55,296 bases of DNA from a bacterium (GCA_024275165.1 JAJRZQ010000017.1:1-55296); one strand, 5' to 3'; positions 42,125 to 50,496 are shown, numbered from the stretch's first letter. A program made the numbers and translations. Notes: generated by a model from the letters alone, not told the origin.

Positions 42125-42349
42125 CTAAGGAAAATCAAATTTACCGCCTGTCATAGCCCCGCCGGTTAGGGGTTGTGGGCCTAACTGAGTGGCTGTGGTA
42201 CCAATGACGGCCCCTGCCGCCGCGGACCAGGTGCCGTTAGCGGCCAACTCCTCAAAAATCGCTTGGATAATCGCCTGCAATACCGGGCTGGCTGTTTTGC
42301 CGGTGCTGGTTTCGTATCGGGCCACCGCCCCTGCCGCGCTAGCTGCCAT
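42125..42349 (-). CDS. Small Ala/Gly-rich phage protein, 74 aa
   Basis: It overlaps the end of the gp45-like gene by 11 bases and precedes gp46-like by 8. It begins MAASAAGAVARYETSTGKTA and is low-complexity, rich in Ala, Gly and Thr, ending GGAMTGGKFDFP. This looks like the tip or PAAR-like accessory of a spike. The exact role is unknown. Confidence 0.6.
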   Translation of the reverse strand: MAASAAGAVARYETSTGKTASPVLQAIIQAIFEELAANGTWSAAAGAVIGTTATQLGPQPLTGGAMTGGKFDFP

Positions 42350-42935
42350 TGAGACCTATTTTGACTACGGGCGACTTGACTAAAGGCACCTTGTTTTTTA
42401 TTGAATCCGCGGAGGTTTGCACCGCCGTCAAGTTTTGGTTGGGGGCCCCAAAGCTGTCGGATTGGGCGCAGGTTACAATCAAGTCGGCCAGCTCATTTAA
42501 TCGCTTGGCTAAGGGGCCATATAAAGCGGCAAAATCCTCGGCGCTGCCAAACTTGTATGCCATCGCCCCTTGAAACTGAACTGTTTTTTCTTCCACCTTG
42601 ACCATGCGACCGGTATAGAGATAGCCGGTGATGATCACCTGATCGGCCCTCCAATAGGGGTGGCTGATAATGCAGATCCGCCCCTTTTCTGGAGGGGTGT
42701 CATCGTAAGGGTTGGCGCTGGTTAAGGGAACCCGCATGATCGGTTTTTTAAATCGAGGGTCTCGCTTTAAGTTTGGCCCTAAAAGTTCGATATCGGCCAC
42801 TACTCTTGCGGGGTTTTGCGCCTCCATTCCCATGGCGGGGTAGACCCGCGCAATCTTGCCGTAGCGGGTCACATGCCATCCCCCCAAACCGGGGAAGGCT
42901 CGCATCATCAATTTTTTAAAGGCGCTCAGTTCCAT
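42339..42935 (-). CDS. Mu gp45-like baseplate spike protein
   Basis: This 198-aa protein begins MELSAFKKLMMRAFPGLGGW and has strand-rich segments (TRYGKIARVYPAMG, KGRICIISHPYWRADQVIITGYL) typical of the spike fold of Mu gp45 and P2 gpV. A helical C-terminus follows, which is less usual. It is the first gene of the visible tail operon, and no clear ribosome site precedes it. Upstream there should be gpD, tape-measure and sheath genes, but accessory plus-strand genes lie there instead. Confidence 0.65.
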   Translation of the reverse strand: MELSAFKKLMMRAFPGLGGWHVTRYGKIARVYPAMGMEAQNPARVVADIELLGPNLKRDPRFKKPIMRVPLTSANPYDDTPPEKGRICIISHPYWRADQVIITGYLYTGRMVKVEEKTVQFQGAMAYKFGSAEDFAALYGPLAKRLNELADLIVTCAQSDSFGAPNQNLTAVQTSADSIKNKVPLVKSPVVKIGLNGS

Positions 42936-42987
42936 TTGCTATCTAGGCTAGTTCCGGTTAAAATCAATTACATATTCAAGAGGAACA

Positions 42988-43182
42988 ATGAATACTCCCT
43001 TATCCCTAACCGCAGACCAAATGCTGCAAGTGGCCGAATTGGCTGTCGAACTGACGACCGCCCAAATTGCTACCTTGAGCCGCAACCCAGTCGGCAGTTC
43101 CGAAGTGGATAAAATCTTCAAGGCGGCCATAAAACAACCTCGCTCTTTAAACATTACAATCTCGCAACGGAAGAGGAATTGA
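42988..43182 (+). CDS. Small accessory phage protein, 64 aa
   Basis: ATG 42988 has an AGAGGA site. The product begins MNTPLSLTADQMLQVAELAV, is helical, and ends in a basic tail (ISQRKRN). It lies 26 bases before the 275-aa accessory gene on the same strand and may be its partner. I prefer it to an overlapping minus-strand frame (42948-43154), which has no good start. No family is recognised. Confidence 0.55.
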   Translation: MNTPLSLTADQMLQVAELAVELTTAQIATLSRNPVGSSEVDKIFKAAIKQPRSLNITISQRKRN

Positions 43183-43208
43183 GCGATACTAAATGGCTAT
43201 AGAGACAA

Positions 43209-44036
43209 ATGGGTAGGGAATTAAAGAGACTAAAGCGAAGAAAAAAGCTTTTAGCAAAAATCGAAGAAATTTTGGAAAATGCCTCCACCGCAATGGTAAT
43301 CCATTATTCTTGTGAAAGCTTTTGTGATAAAGCCAATGGCAAAACATCCAGAATCACCTCCATTGCTGTTCGTAATTTTGAATCAGGCCAAACAGAATCC
43401 TTTTCTATTCATCAGATTGCCGAAGAAAGAAAAATCGATATTAGCGGAATTTCTGGCCACTATGATGACATGGAAACGGAAATGCTTAGACGGTACTTTG
43501 ATTTCGTTAATATAAGGCAGCATTGCACTTGGGTTCATTGGAACATGCGAGATGTCAATTATGGATTTGCGGCAATTGAGCATCGATACCGAGTACTTGG
43601 AGGGGAGCCTATTCTCATTCCTGAAGACAGGAAATTTGATTTAGCAAGAGCTTTGGTTAGTATCTATGGAGTTGGCTATATAGGGCATCCGCGATTAGAG
43701 AAGATTGTTAAGAAAAATAAAATTTCTGATTTGGACTTTCTGAAAGGGGCCGATGAGGCTGAAGCTTTTGAAAACAAGGAATTCATTAATTTACATCGAT
43801 CCACATTGCGAAAAGTTGATGTCCTTGCGAATCTTTTTGAAAGGACTTCAAATTTTACGCTAGAGGTAAACTCTACATGGCGAGAACAATATGGAGTTAC
43901 CCCCGCTGTAATTGGCGAATTGATCAAAGAGCACTGGATTACCGCCTCTCTGATTACTCTCGGGGGATTATTGACAGTGATTATCCGTGTCTTTGAGCTT
44001 TGGGACCTTTTCAATGGGTGTGGGGGCTGGAAATAG
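43209..44036 (+). CDS. Membrane-anchored accessory protein with possible RNase H-like fold
   Basis: This 275-aa protein has a basic N-terminus (RELKRLKRRKKLL), a central globular domain and a C-terminal membrane helix (ASLITLGGLLTVIIRVFELW, about residues 249-268). In the domain, a first strand (AMVIHYSCESF), further strands, a helix with HWNMRDVNYGF, then FDLARALVSIYG, HPRLEKIV and a final helix with HRSTLRKVDVLANLF follow the order seen in DnaQ-type exonucleases. The DxExT motif is lacking. This is inference; no family is known to me. The DNA is more AT-rich than neighbours. It sits between tail genes and repressor, a common spot for phage-borne defence genes. Confidence 0.6.
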   Translation: MGRELKRLKRRKKLLAKIEEILENASTAMVIHYSCESFCDKANGKTSRITSIAVRNFESGQTESFSIHQIAEERKIDISGISGHYDDMETEMLRRYFDFVNIRQHCTWVHWNMRDVNYGFAAIEHRYRVLGGEPILIPEDRKFDLARALVSIYGVGYIGHPRLEKIVKKNKISDLDFLKGADEAEAFENKEFINLHRSTLRKVDVLANLFERTSNFTLEVNSTWREQYGVTPAVIGELIKEHWITASLITLGGLLTVIIRVFELWDLFNGCGGWK

Positions 44037-44181
44037 TTTGCGTAAAGATAAAAAGGAGATAAGCTATTCATAACAGATGTTTAGAAGGATTTCAGCGGCG
44101 CGAGGGGGGTGTGAAAAGTTTGCGCAAAAATGATAAAAAATGAGTAGATTTTGCCTATTTAGTGACAATATTTTGCGTAAA
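44037..44181 (+). repeat. Three TTTGCGYAAA sites at the probable left end of the Mu-like phage
   Basis: TTTGCGTAAA at 44037-44046, TTTGCGCAAA at 44119-44128 and TTTGCGTAAA at 44172-44181 are spaced 82 and 53 bases apart. Three spaced sites resemble the L1-L3 transposase sites of Mu attL. The same TTGCGCAA core recurs in the operator region at 45.4 kb. The exact phage end cannot be fixed here. Confidence 0.5.
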
Positions 44182-44237
44182 TCACGACTCCGAAATTTTT
44201 AAGGTTTGACCTCGCTTGGAGTTGTAGAAATCTGAAA

Positions 44238-44417
44238 TTATTCTGAGGAGGGGTTTTGGCGGTGAGGAATGATTTTTTTTAACTCATCCAATAGCTGCTC
44301 TCGCATTAGTTTGATGCTTTGCTCAGTAATACTGTAGCGCGCGGCTAAAACCTTGTCAGACTCATTGCCCCGAAGAACTGCCAGGGCAATTTGGTATCAT
44401 CCGTCTGATTGATACAT
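44238..44417 (-). pseudogene. Small gene interrupted by an in-frame TGA at codon 7
   Basis: An ATG at 44417 has an ideal GAGGT site and opens MYQSDG, then TGA at 44399-44397, then a continuous frame to TAA at 44238: YQIALAVLRGNESDKVLAA, followed by a helix-turn-helix-like RYSITEQSIKLMREQL segment and a Lys-rich tail. One base change from TGG would restore a 59-codon gene. It lies downstream of the repressor on the same strand. It may be a true nonsense mutation or a sequencing error. Confidence 0.55.
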
Positions 44418-44432
44418 CAAACTACCTCGCTA

Positions 44433-45275
44433 TTAAATTGAGCCCCCTGCCCAAACAGCCATGCCGATAATACTTACACTATCATCCTTGGGTAGCAATT
44501 GCGAATTGTAGCGAGGGTTATCTGATTTTAAAGCTATGTTTCCGTTGATTTGAACCTCAAAACGCTTAACTAATAATTGGTTATCTACTCTGATTACAAA
44601 AACCTTGCCGTTGCGAGGCGTGTTTTGAGACAGATCCACGAGTAGGATGTCATCTTCGCTCAAAGTTGGCTCCATCGAGTCACCGTAAACATTTACAAGT
44701 ACTAGTTTATCTGTATTGCCTTTGACTTTTTGTTTTAACCAATCTTTGCGAAAAGCCAAGTATTTTGGTGCGTAATCTAAGTAATTTTCTACCCCCACCC
44801 CTGCCGATACCTGAATATCATAAAGCGGCACCATCTCAAAATCTTTAGAGGAGAGTGCAACCTTGCTTTTTTTATTGTGCTCAATTCTTGGCTCCTTTAC
44901 TCGATCGGCTTGTGTTATATCGGAGGTGGGGGCAGGTTTGATATCTGCTAGTTCCGGCCAGCGATCAATTAGAATCTCTCTTGCTTTTAAACATAAACCC
45001 CTAGCCGATCCATTCCAAACGGAAGCCATAGGAAATTTTTTTCGCAAAATCCATCCCACAGCTTCTTCTGCTATTTTTTTATCTTTCAAGTTTTGAGCCC
45101 AAGCGATTTGTATTTCATCGGGCAAAACATCTACTAGATATAATCTTTTAGGTCGTCCAGCACTGGATTCCGGATCAGAAATAAACCCCCAATTTTTACG
45201 AATCGCTTTTTCATACAGACCTCTGGTTTGTAGTGTGAGTAGTTTTGCTAAATCGGTAATTGTAAGAGTTTGCAT
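44433..45275 (-). CDS. Mu-type phage repressor with S24 (LexA-like) autocleavage domain
   Basis: This 280-aa repressor has an N-terminal Mu-type winged-helix DNA-binding domain (LTITDLAKLLTLQTRGLYEK) that resembles the transposase N-terminus (LTIKDLVALLDLKERGLYER), so both may bind related operators, as in Mu. The C-terminal peptidase S24 domain has S200 in VYGDSMEPTL, K237 in LLVKRF, and a possible cleavage site A158-G159 in VSAGVGV. It should be induced by RecA-dependent DNA damage signalling. It diverges from the early operon. Confidence 0.92.
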   Translation of the reverse strand: MQTLTITDLAKLLTLQTRGLYEKAIRKNWGFISDPESSAGRPKRLYLVDVLPDEIQIAWAQNLKDKKIAEEAVGWILRKKFPMASVWNGSARGLCLKAREILIDRWPELADIKPAPTSDITQADRVKEPRIEHNKKSKVALSSKDFEMVPLYDIQVSAGVGVENYLDYAPKYLAFRKDWLKQKVKGNTDKLVLVNVYGDSMEPTLSEDDILLVDLSQNTPRNGKVFVIRVDNQLLVKRFEVQINGNIALKSDNPRYNSQLLPKDDSVSIIGMAVWAGGSI

Positions 45276-45513
45276 AAAAATCTTGAACTGCGTTTATTTT
45301 TGCATTTATCTGCGTTTGTTGTGCGTCCGCTTTTTGGTAAAAATCACTCTTTAAAAACAACGAAAAGCAATATTTTTTAAAAAAATACTTGCGCAGTTTA
45401 ATTTATGCGCTACTCTTGAGCTGAAAATAGTTAAGCGCATCATTAAAAAATTGCGCAATAACGCAACGAAAAAACATTTTACTGTAAAAAATAAAGCAAC
45501 GCAAGGAGATTAA
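45276..45513. promoter_or_regulatory. Divergent operator/promoter region of the Mu-like phage
   Basis: This 238-base AT-rich gap between repressor and early genes contains repeated elements with a GCGCA core. CTGCGTTTAT (45289) and CTGCGTTTGT (45310) face one side; TTGCGCA (45389), TATGCGC (45404), TTAAGCGCAT (45431) and TTGCGCAA (45451) cluster near the early operon. They are likely repressor and transposase operators. Promoter boxes are not distinct. Confidence 0.6.
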
Positions 45514-45834
45514 GTGAACGCAATAAATACCCTGGAAGCGCGCATTATTGAATTAACTCAGAAAGCAGCCAGGAATAAACAGAATAGCGAAGGCATGAGT
45601 GAATCTGTTGACGGTTTAGTTAAGGCTTGCAATTGGACCAGGTCAAGCCTTGCAATGTCGATGGAGTCAATCATTGTAAGAGAAAAAGGTAAGTTAGAGA
45701 AAAATTTTAGCTGGAGCTATCTATATAAAGTTTTATTAGTGAAAGAGCATGCTCCAGAGTTGCTTGAGCGCATGCTGTTGCACGCTACCCAAAACCCTCG
45801 ACCAGGCGCGTTTATTACCCAGGGGACAAAATGA
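45514..45834 (+). CDS. First early phage gene, Ner position, 106 aa
   Basis: GTG 45514 follows AAGGAG by 6 bases. The product begins MNAINTLEARIIELTQKAARN and is helical; a segment near VKACNWTRSSLAMSMES could be a helix-turn-helix. The place matches the Mu ner gene, but the sequence is not an obvious Ner. Its stop overlaps the next start (ATGA). Confidence 0.65.
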   Translation: MNAINTLEARIIELTQKAARNKQNSEGMSESVDGLVKACNWTRSSLAMSMESIIVREKGKLEKNFSWSYLYKVLLVKEHAPELLERMLLHATQNPRPGAFITQGTK

Positions 45835-45965
45835 AAAAAACTGAAGAATTAAAAACCTGTCCATATTGCGGGAGTAGTGAATATGCCTCAATTACAGACC
45901 ATCCCGTTAAATTAGCTTATATAGTTCAATGTTTTAATTGTAACGCTTTGGGCCATATGCTTTAA
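45831..45965 (+). CDS. Lar-like zinc-ribbon protein, 44 aa
   Basis: A 44-codon frame starting at ATG 45831 (AGGGGAC site) encodes MKKTEELKTCPYCGSSEYA and then VQCFNCNALGHML. The CPYCG and CFNC pairs form a zinc ribbon as in the Lar family, which in Rac phage eases host restriction. Its first codon overlaps the previous stop. The family resemblance is good; the anti-restriction role is inferred. Confidence 0.7.
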   Translation: MKKTEELKTCPYCGSSEYASITDHPVKLAYIVQCFNCNALGHML

Positions 45966-46019
45966 GCAGGGATGGAGCAATTTAAAAATGGAATAAACGA
46001 CTAATTCGGAAGGATTGAT

Positions 46020-46661
46020 ATGAGAATTTTTCTGATTTTGATCACAGGGGCCTTGATGGCCTGGGAAGCAGGAGAGGCCTATGCCGGTTTTTATCATAGT
46101 TTTACTTGGCGGGGATACGCCATGGCGGGGCTGGCTGAAATTTTTTTAGCGATTTGCCTGGCGATACGACTCCCCGAAAACCCCTTACTCAGATTTAGTT
46201 TTAGGGGATTGGGGGTGTTGTTGTTTGTTGTGGTGGTTGCTGGGGCAGCGGCTAGGGACGCAAGGCAAGTCTGGGTAGGGATAAATCAAGCACAGGCGCG
46301 ACAGGCCAGTGAGGAGGCTTTAAACAAGGCACTCGCTAATAGTGATAAGGCTTTAATTCTAGTGGCTGGACAGCGGACAAACACGGTTTTGCAACTTAAA
46401 CGACGGGCTGAGTTAGAGGATCGATTGATTACCATTCAAAATCAAACCACAAACAGCGCGATAGAGTGGGGAACGCTGATTTTGGTTTTGCTCCTGCGGT
46501 TTGGAGTGCAAGCGGGGAACGCCTTACTGGCTCACAACTTAAGTCTGGATGGATTAAAATCTAAAAACAAAGAGCTTAAAGTCAACCCCGCGAGCGCTAT
46601 TGCCATCTTACGCAAACAAGGCAAGAGCCAAGTGAAACAGATTATCGCTAAAGTAAACTGA
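46020..46661 (+). CDS. Phage membrane protein with coiled-coil loop, 213 aa
   Basis: ATG 46020 has a GGAAGGA site. There are probably four hydrophobic segments (residues about 1-15, 33-48, 58-77, and 148-166), with a coiled-coil stretch between the third and fourth (ARQASEEALNKALANSDKAL) and a basic C-terminus. It lies directly before the transposase gene. No family is recognised; the arrangement could suit a superinfection-exclusion protein, which is speculation. Confidence 0.65.
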   Translation: MRIFLILITGALMAWEAGEAYAGFYHSFTWRGYAMAGLAEIFLAICLAIRLPENPLLRFSFRGLGVLLFVVVVAGAAARDARQVWVGINQAQARQASEEALNKALANSDKALILVAGQRTNTVLQLKRRAELEDRLITIQNQTTNSAIEWGTLILVLLLRFGVQAGNALLAHNLSLDGLKSKNKELKVNPASAIAILRKQGKSQVKQIIAKVN

Positions 46662-46665
46662 ATTT

Positions 46666-48765
46666 ATGAGTGATCTAACTATCAAGGATTTAGTTGCTCT
46701 ACTCGACCTAAAAGAGAGGGGGTTATATGAGCGAGCTCAACGAAATCAATGGTCTTATAAAGAGATAAAAGGCCGAGGCCGAGCGAAACGCCTCTACCCC
46801 TTTGCAAGTCTGCCTCAGGAGGTGCAGTTAGAGGTGATTAAAAAAGCGACGCCCGAGCTGATTACTAAATTGACAACCACTCAAGGACTGAAAAATAGCG
46901 TGGCGGCAAGCCTCGCCCAGCGTGTTAACGAGATCAATAAGGCTCAGACCCCAAAAAACGAAACGATCTTTAAATTACCCCTACGGGCTTTAACTGACGA
47001 GCGCAGAGAAGGGGCTTTAGAAAAAGAAGCCTGGGTAAAATGGTTTTATACCCAAAAGGCCGAAAGATACAAGTTAAAGGATATCGCTATGATGTTGGAG
47101 CAACGCAAGCAAGCTGGTGAGGCAGCCCCCTCATTAAGAATGTTGCAGTATTGGGTTAAAGCGGTTGATGACAAAGGCCGAGGTGGTTTGATTGATCAGC
47201 GTTGGAAAAGCGGGCGCAAGACCAAAATAACGCCAGAAGTGGAAGAGCAACTGATAAGCTTGATTGTACATAATCCTGATGCTCGCGTCCCTCATTTGGT
47301 CGAAACCATGAGATTGCTGCTCGGCGTCGATATCAAAGAAGACACCTTGCGCCAGTGGCTACATCGTAAAAAGGATCAAGTGGATAAAAGGCTCATGGCT
47401 TTTTTGATCAACCCCGACAAAGCAAAGAGGTATCTACCTTATCCGGGCCAAGCGCACGGGTGGACTCGGTTGAAATACCTCGACATGATAGAATGGGACG
47501 GCACACCTGCCGATGTACATTGCATTGACGGACGCTATACCTTAATGGCTGCTATAGATGTGGCCACCCGCCAAGTGCAGGCTATCCTCACTAAAACCTC
47601 GACTGCCGAGGCATCTAAAATGCTGCTGCGACAGGTTATATTGGGATGGGGTAAACCTAAAGCTTTCCGAGGTGACCAAGGGTCAGAATTTATTAACAGC
47701 GAAATCGAATGGGTGTTTGGCAATTTGGATATCGTAATGATGCCAGCACCGCCATACAGTGGTGAGAGTAAGCCGTTTATTGAGCGGTTTTTTGGCACTT
47801 TAACCCGCGGTCTGTTTGAAATAACCCCTGGGTACAAGGGGCACAATGTTGCCGATGCGCAAGATATTCGGTCGAGACTGAGTTTTGCCAAGCGCAAGGC
47901 CTTGGAAAAAGAGGATGAAGCGGTTAAAGATAAGGTCTACTACCGCGTGCAGCTAACAGCGACACAACTTTATAAGCGAGTGAACCAGTATTTAAGCGTT
48001 TATCATGAGACGGTACACAGCAGCTTAAGTAAAACACCTAATCAACGCCTGGAGGAGCTATTGCCTCAAACCGAGATCATTCGTCCGGATGAACGGGAGT
48101 TGGATATCTTACTCAGCGATCAGCGAACAGGCAAGATCACTGCTAAGGGGATTGTGTTTAAAACCCTGGGCGAGAGCCGTATTTACACTGCTGACGAATA
48201 TATAAATCACATTGGGCAAAAGGTACGGATTTTTATCGACCCCAACCCTCACATGATCCATCTGTTTGATTTTGAGGGTCAATATCTGTTTACCGCCTAT
48301 GACCGGGCGGTTGACCCCAAAAAGGCACTGGCCGCCAGAGGCGAAATTTTAGAAAACATCCACAGCCGCTTAGAGTATTACCGAGATTTAGCTAAGCAAG
48401 CGGGCTGGGATGAACGAGATCCTCATATGCAGGCTCTGGAGATTAAAGCGGCAATGGGAGGTGAACGAGAAACAGAATTACTGAACAAGATCAACCAAAA
48501 GGCGGTTAAAGAATCAAATCTAGAACTCGCCAAGGCTGTGGAGGCCGCTATTGCCGACCAAAGCATCAATCAAGCCAGAGAGACACTTAAATCTAGGCAT
48601 CACCAAGAGCAAGCGGCAGAACAAGACTTGTACCTGGATGGTTATTTACGACTCCAACAAAAACTGAAAAACGGAGAAAAACTCACCCCTGACGAATCGC
48701 AGACCATGATTGACTTTGCACGGGCAGCAAGTGTCCGTGATTATCTAACACCAGAGGAGCAATGA
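46666..48765 (+). CDS. MuA-like DDE transposase
   Basis: This 699-aa transposase drives integration and replicative transposition of the phage. The N-terminal Mu winged helix (LTIKDLVALLDLKERGLYER) is followed by further DNA-binding domains, and the RNase H-like core has D278 (MIEWDGTPADV), D337 (FRGDQGSEF) and E373 (KPFIERFFGT). A C-terminal domain (residues about 500-699) is for assembly and MuB contact. Its length is close to that of MuA. ATG 46666 lies 4 bases after the previous stop; the stop overlaps muB by 4 bases. Confidence 0.96.
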   Translation: MSDLTIKDLVALLDLKERGLYERAQRNQWSYKEIKGRGRAKRLYPFASLPQEVQLEVIKKATPELITKLTTTQGLKNSVAASLAQRVNEINKAQTPKNETIFKLPLRALTDERREGALEKEAWVKWFYTQKAERYKLKDIAMMLEQRKQAGEAAPSLRMLQYWVKAVDDKGRGGLIDQRWKSGRKTKITPEVEEQLISLIVHNPDARVPHLVETMRLLLGVDIKEDTLRQWLHRKKDQVDKRLMAFLINPDKAKRYLPYPGQAHGWTRLKYLDMIEWDGTPADVHCIDGRYTLMAAIDVATRQVQAILTKTSTAEASKMLLRQVILGWGKPKAFRGDQGSEFINSEIEWVFGNLDIVMMPAPPYSGESKPFIERFFGTLTRGLFEITPGYKGHNVADAQDIRSRLSFAKRKALEKEDEAVKDKVYYRVQLTATQLYKRVNQYLSVYHETVHSSLSKTPNQRLEELLPQTEIIRPDERELDILLSDQRTGKITAKGIVFKTLGESRIYTADEYINHIGQKVRIFIDPNPHMIHLFDFEGQYLFTAYDRAVDPKKALAARGEILENIHSRLEYYRDLAKQAGWDERDPHMQALEIKAAMGGERETELLNKINQKAVKESNLELAKAVEAAIADQSINQARETLKSRHHQEQAAEQDLYLDGYLRLQQKLKNGEKLTPDESQTMIDFARAASVRDYLTPEEQ

Positions 48766-49499
48766 ACGAGCTGTTGGCGATAAATTTTTTGGAGACCTTG
48801 TCGAATGTCCAACGCTTTAACGAGGCGCTTGGCTCATTAGAGATGCAGGGCGAAACAGGCGAAAACCGGATCGGTTTGATCTATGGCGATTTTGGCCTTG
48901 GTAAAAGCGAAACCGTTAGGTGGCGCGCGGCCAAAGATGGCAATAAAATCGTGCGGGCCGACTTGCTTTGGACTCCCAGAGACATGTTGGGGGCAATCCT
49001 CAATCGATTTGGCGAGCATGTGCCCCACCGCACAATGGAGCGTAAAGATCGATTGGTAGAGTACCTAACCCGTAACCCTCAGACCTTGTATTTGGATGAG
49101 GCAACTCAAATTGCGCGCAGCGAAAAAATGGTCACCACCCTGCGCAATCTGATTGATCAAACCAGCAGTCGCTTGATGTTGGTTGGAGAGCCAGAGACAG
49201 ACCAACAACTGCGCAGGTATGGAGCATTTTACTCTCGATTAATTGTCAAGTGTAAGTTTGAACTCCTGACGGTGATTGATTTCGAGTTGGTAGCCCACAA
49301 AATTTTTGATGGCCAGGGGTTTGATATCGATCCCGACGCGATCCGCATGGCCCACAATGCCACTCAAGCCAATTTACGAGAGTGGATGGTGCTGCTATCT
49401 CATTTAACCAACCTCAAGAGGGCTGGTAAAATAAACAAACTCAATCCTGACGCGATTCGCAAAGCGGACGCGATCCGATCCAAGGAAAAGCGTAAATGA
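48762..49499 (+). CDS. MuB-like AAA+ ATPase, target selection
   Basis: This 245-aa ATPase binds target DNA and activates the transposase. Walker A is GDFGLGKSE at 42-50 and Walker B is LYLDEATQ near 109-116. Sensor and C-terminal helices follow. It is shorter than MuB (312 aa) but similar in layout to MuB-like ATPases of other phages. The ATG overlaps the transposase stop. Confidence 0.93.
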   Translation: MNELLAINFLETLSNVQRFNEALGSLEMQGETGENRIGLIYGDFGLGKSETVRWRAAKDGNKIVRADLLWTPRDMLGAILNRFGEHVPHRTMERKDRLVEYLTRNPQTLYLDEATQIARSEKMVTTLRNLIDQTSSRLMLVGEPETDQQLRRYGAFYSRLIVKCKFELLTVIDFELVAHKIFDGQGFDIDPDAIRMAHNATQANLREWMVLLSHLTNLKRAGKINKLNPDAIRKADAIRSKEKRK

Positions 49500-49915
49500 G
49501 CAAAATCGTTAAAAAAAAAGCGGCACGACGCAACATGATGGCGCGTTGGGCGGAGCAGATGCTCGGATTGTTACAGTCCACCAATAAACCAACAATTAAA
49601 ATACAGATTTTGTTGGAGATGTACGAAAACGAGAAAGAGCGCACTCGGCAAAGAATTGGAACTGTTACTTTGAGTGAACGCATCTATAATTTGGTCGAAA
49701 ATACAAACGCAGGTCAGGTGTTGACCTCCGTCAAACTGGCGCAGCTCAGCGAATCGGTGGGGTCGAGGCAGCCCGCAAAAATGCTGCTGAAATTGAGCAG
49801 GCATGGATACTTAAAAAAGACGGGCGAAAATCACAAAAATAATATTTATACTCGGACCTCAAAGCGTATGCCGATAAGCTATCAGGCCTACAAAGACCTG
49901 CATGGCCAAGCGTAA
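49496..49915 (+). CDS. Early phage protein, possible winged helix, 139 aa
   Basis: ATG overlaps the MuB stop by 4 bases. The product starts MSKIVKKKAARRNMMARW, is basic, and its C-terminal half (LTSVKLAQLSESVGSRQPAKM, then LLKLSRHGYLKKTG) has a helix-turn-helix look. The role is unknown. It belongs to the packed early operon. Confidence 0.65.
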   Translation: MSKIVKKKAARRNMMARWAEQMLGLLQSTNKPTIKIQILLEMYENEKERTRQRIGTVTLSERIYNLVENTNAGQVLTSVKLAQLSESVGSRQPAKMLLKLSRHGYLKKTGENHKNNIYTRTSKRMPISYQAYKDLHGQA

Positions 49916-50129
49916 AAAATGGGGCGAACGATTTCCGGGGCTGACAGCCCGGCTTGAGCGACACAAACAATTGGCGACCTTTTGCCAAATACAGCAACTT
50001 AAGGAGTTGGCCGCCTTGAGGCGGGTGCGGCTGGTAGATGAATGCAAACGCAGATACAACATTGATGAGCCTCAATGGCTCTACAAGGCCCAAGCGGCGG
50101 CTTGGATCAAGGAGATGAGAGATGACTAA
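49902..50129 (+). CDS. Small basic early phage protein, 75 aa
   Basis: ATG 49902 overlaps the previous gene by 14 bases, and the stop overlaps GemA by 8. It begins MAKRKKWGERFPGLTARLER and is strongly basic and helical, ending KAQAAAWIKEMRDD. This size and place are common for uncharacterised early Mu-like genes. Confidence 0.6.
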   Translation: MAKRKKWGERFPGLTARLERHKQLATFCQIQQLKELAALRRVRLVDECKRRYNIDEPQWLYKAQAAAWIKEMRDD

Positions 50130-50496
50130 CAAACAGATTGCGATGATCCATGCTTGGGCCAAGAGACAAGGTATGGATGACGAGCTTTATCGGGATTGGT
50201 TGCGAGCCAACTTTGGGGCGACCAGTTGTAAAAATATGAATGCAGGCCAGTTTGGGCAGTTTTTAGCCATGGCAGGCTTGGCGCCGCCTATGCCTGGGCA
50301 AAAAAAACACCCAGACCGACTGACTGATACGCAAAACCGCATGATTTTAGCCCTTTGGGGGCAGAAAAGCCGCAAGGGCGATCTGCAAAGTCTGTCGGCT
50401 TGGCTTAAGGGCCGCTGGGGTGTGGCTAGCAGCAAACAGCTAACCAAATCGCAGGCAAGTCGAGTGATCACGGCCTTACAAAAAGAGGGGTGGTAA
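50122..50496 (+). CDS. gemA: GemA/Mu gp16 family regulatory protein (DUF1018)
   Basis: This 124-aa protein matches the GemA/gp16 family: MIHAWAKRQGMDDELYRDWL, then LTDTQNRMILALWGQ near residue 70, and a C-terminal SKQLTKSQASRVITAL. In Mu, GemA alters host gene expression and DNA supercoiling. The family is common in Mu-like prophages in this position, after A and B. The stop overlaps the next start. Confidence 0.85.
   Translation: MTNKQIAMIHAWAKRQGMDDELYRDWLRANFGATSCKNMNAGQFGQFLAMAGLAPPMPGQKKHPDRLTDTQNRMILALWGQKSRKGDLQSLSAWLKGRWGVASSKQLTKSQASRVITALQKEGW

Noticed and set aside
42948-43154. Minus-strand 68-codon frame opposite the 64-aa accessory gene
   Set aside because: The start is poor and the plus-strand frame has a better ribosome site and matches the direction of the next gene; only one is likely real.
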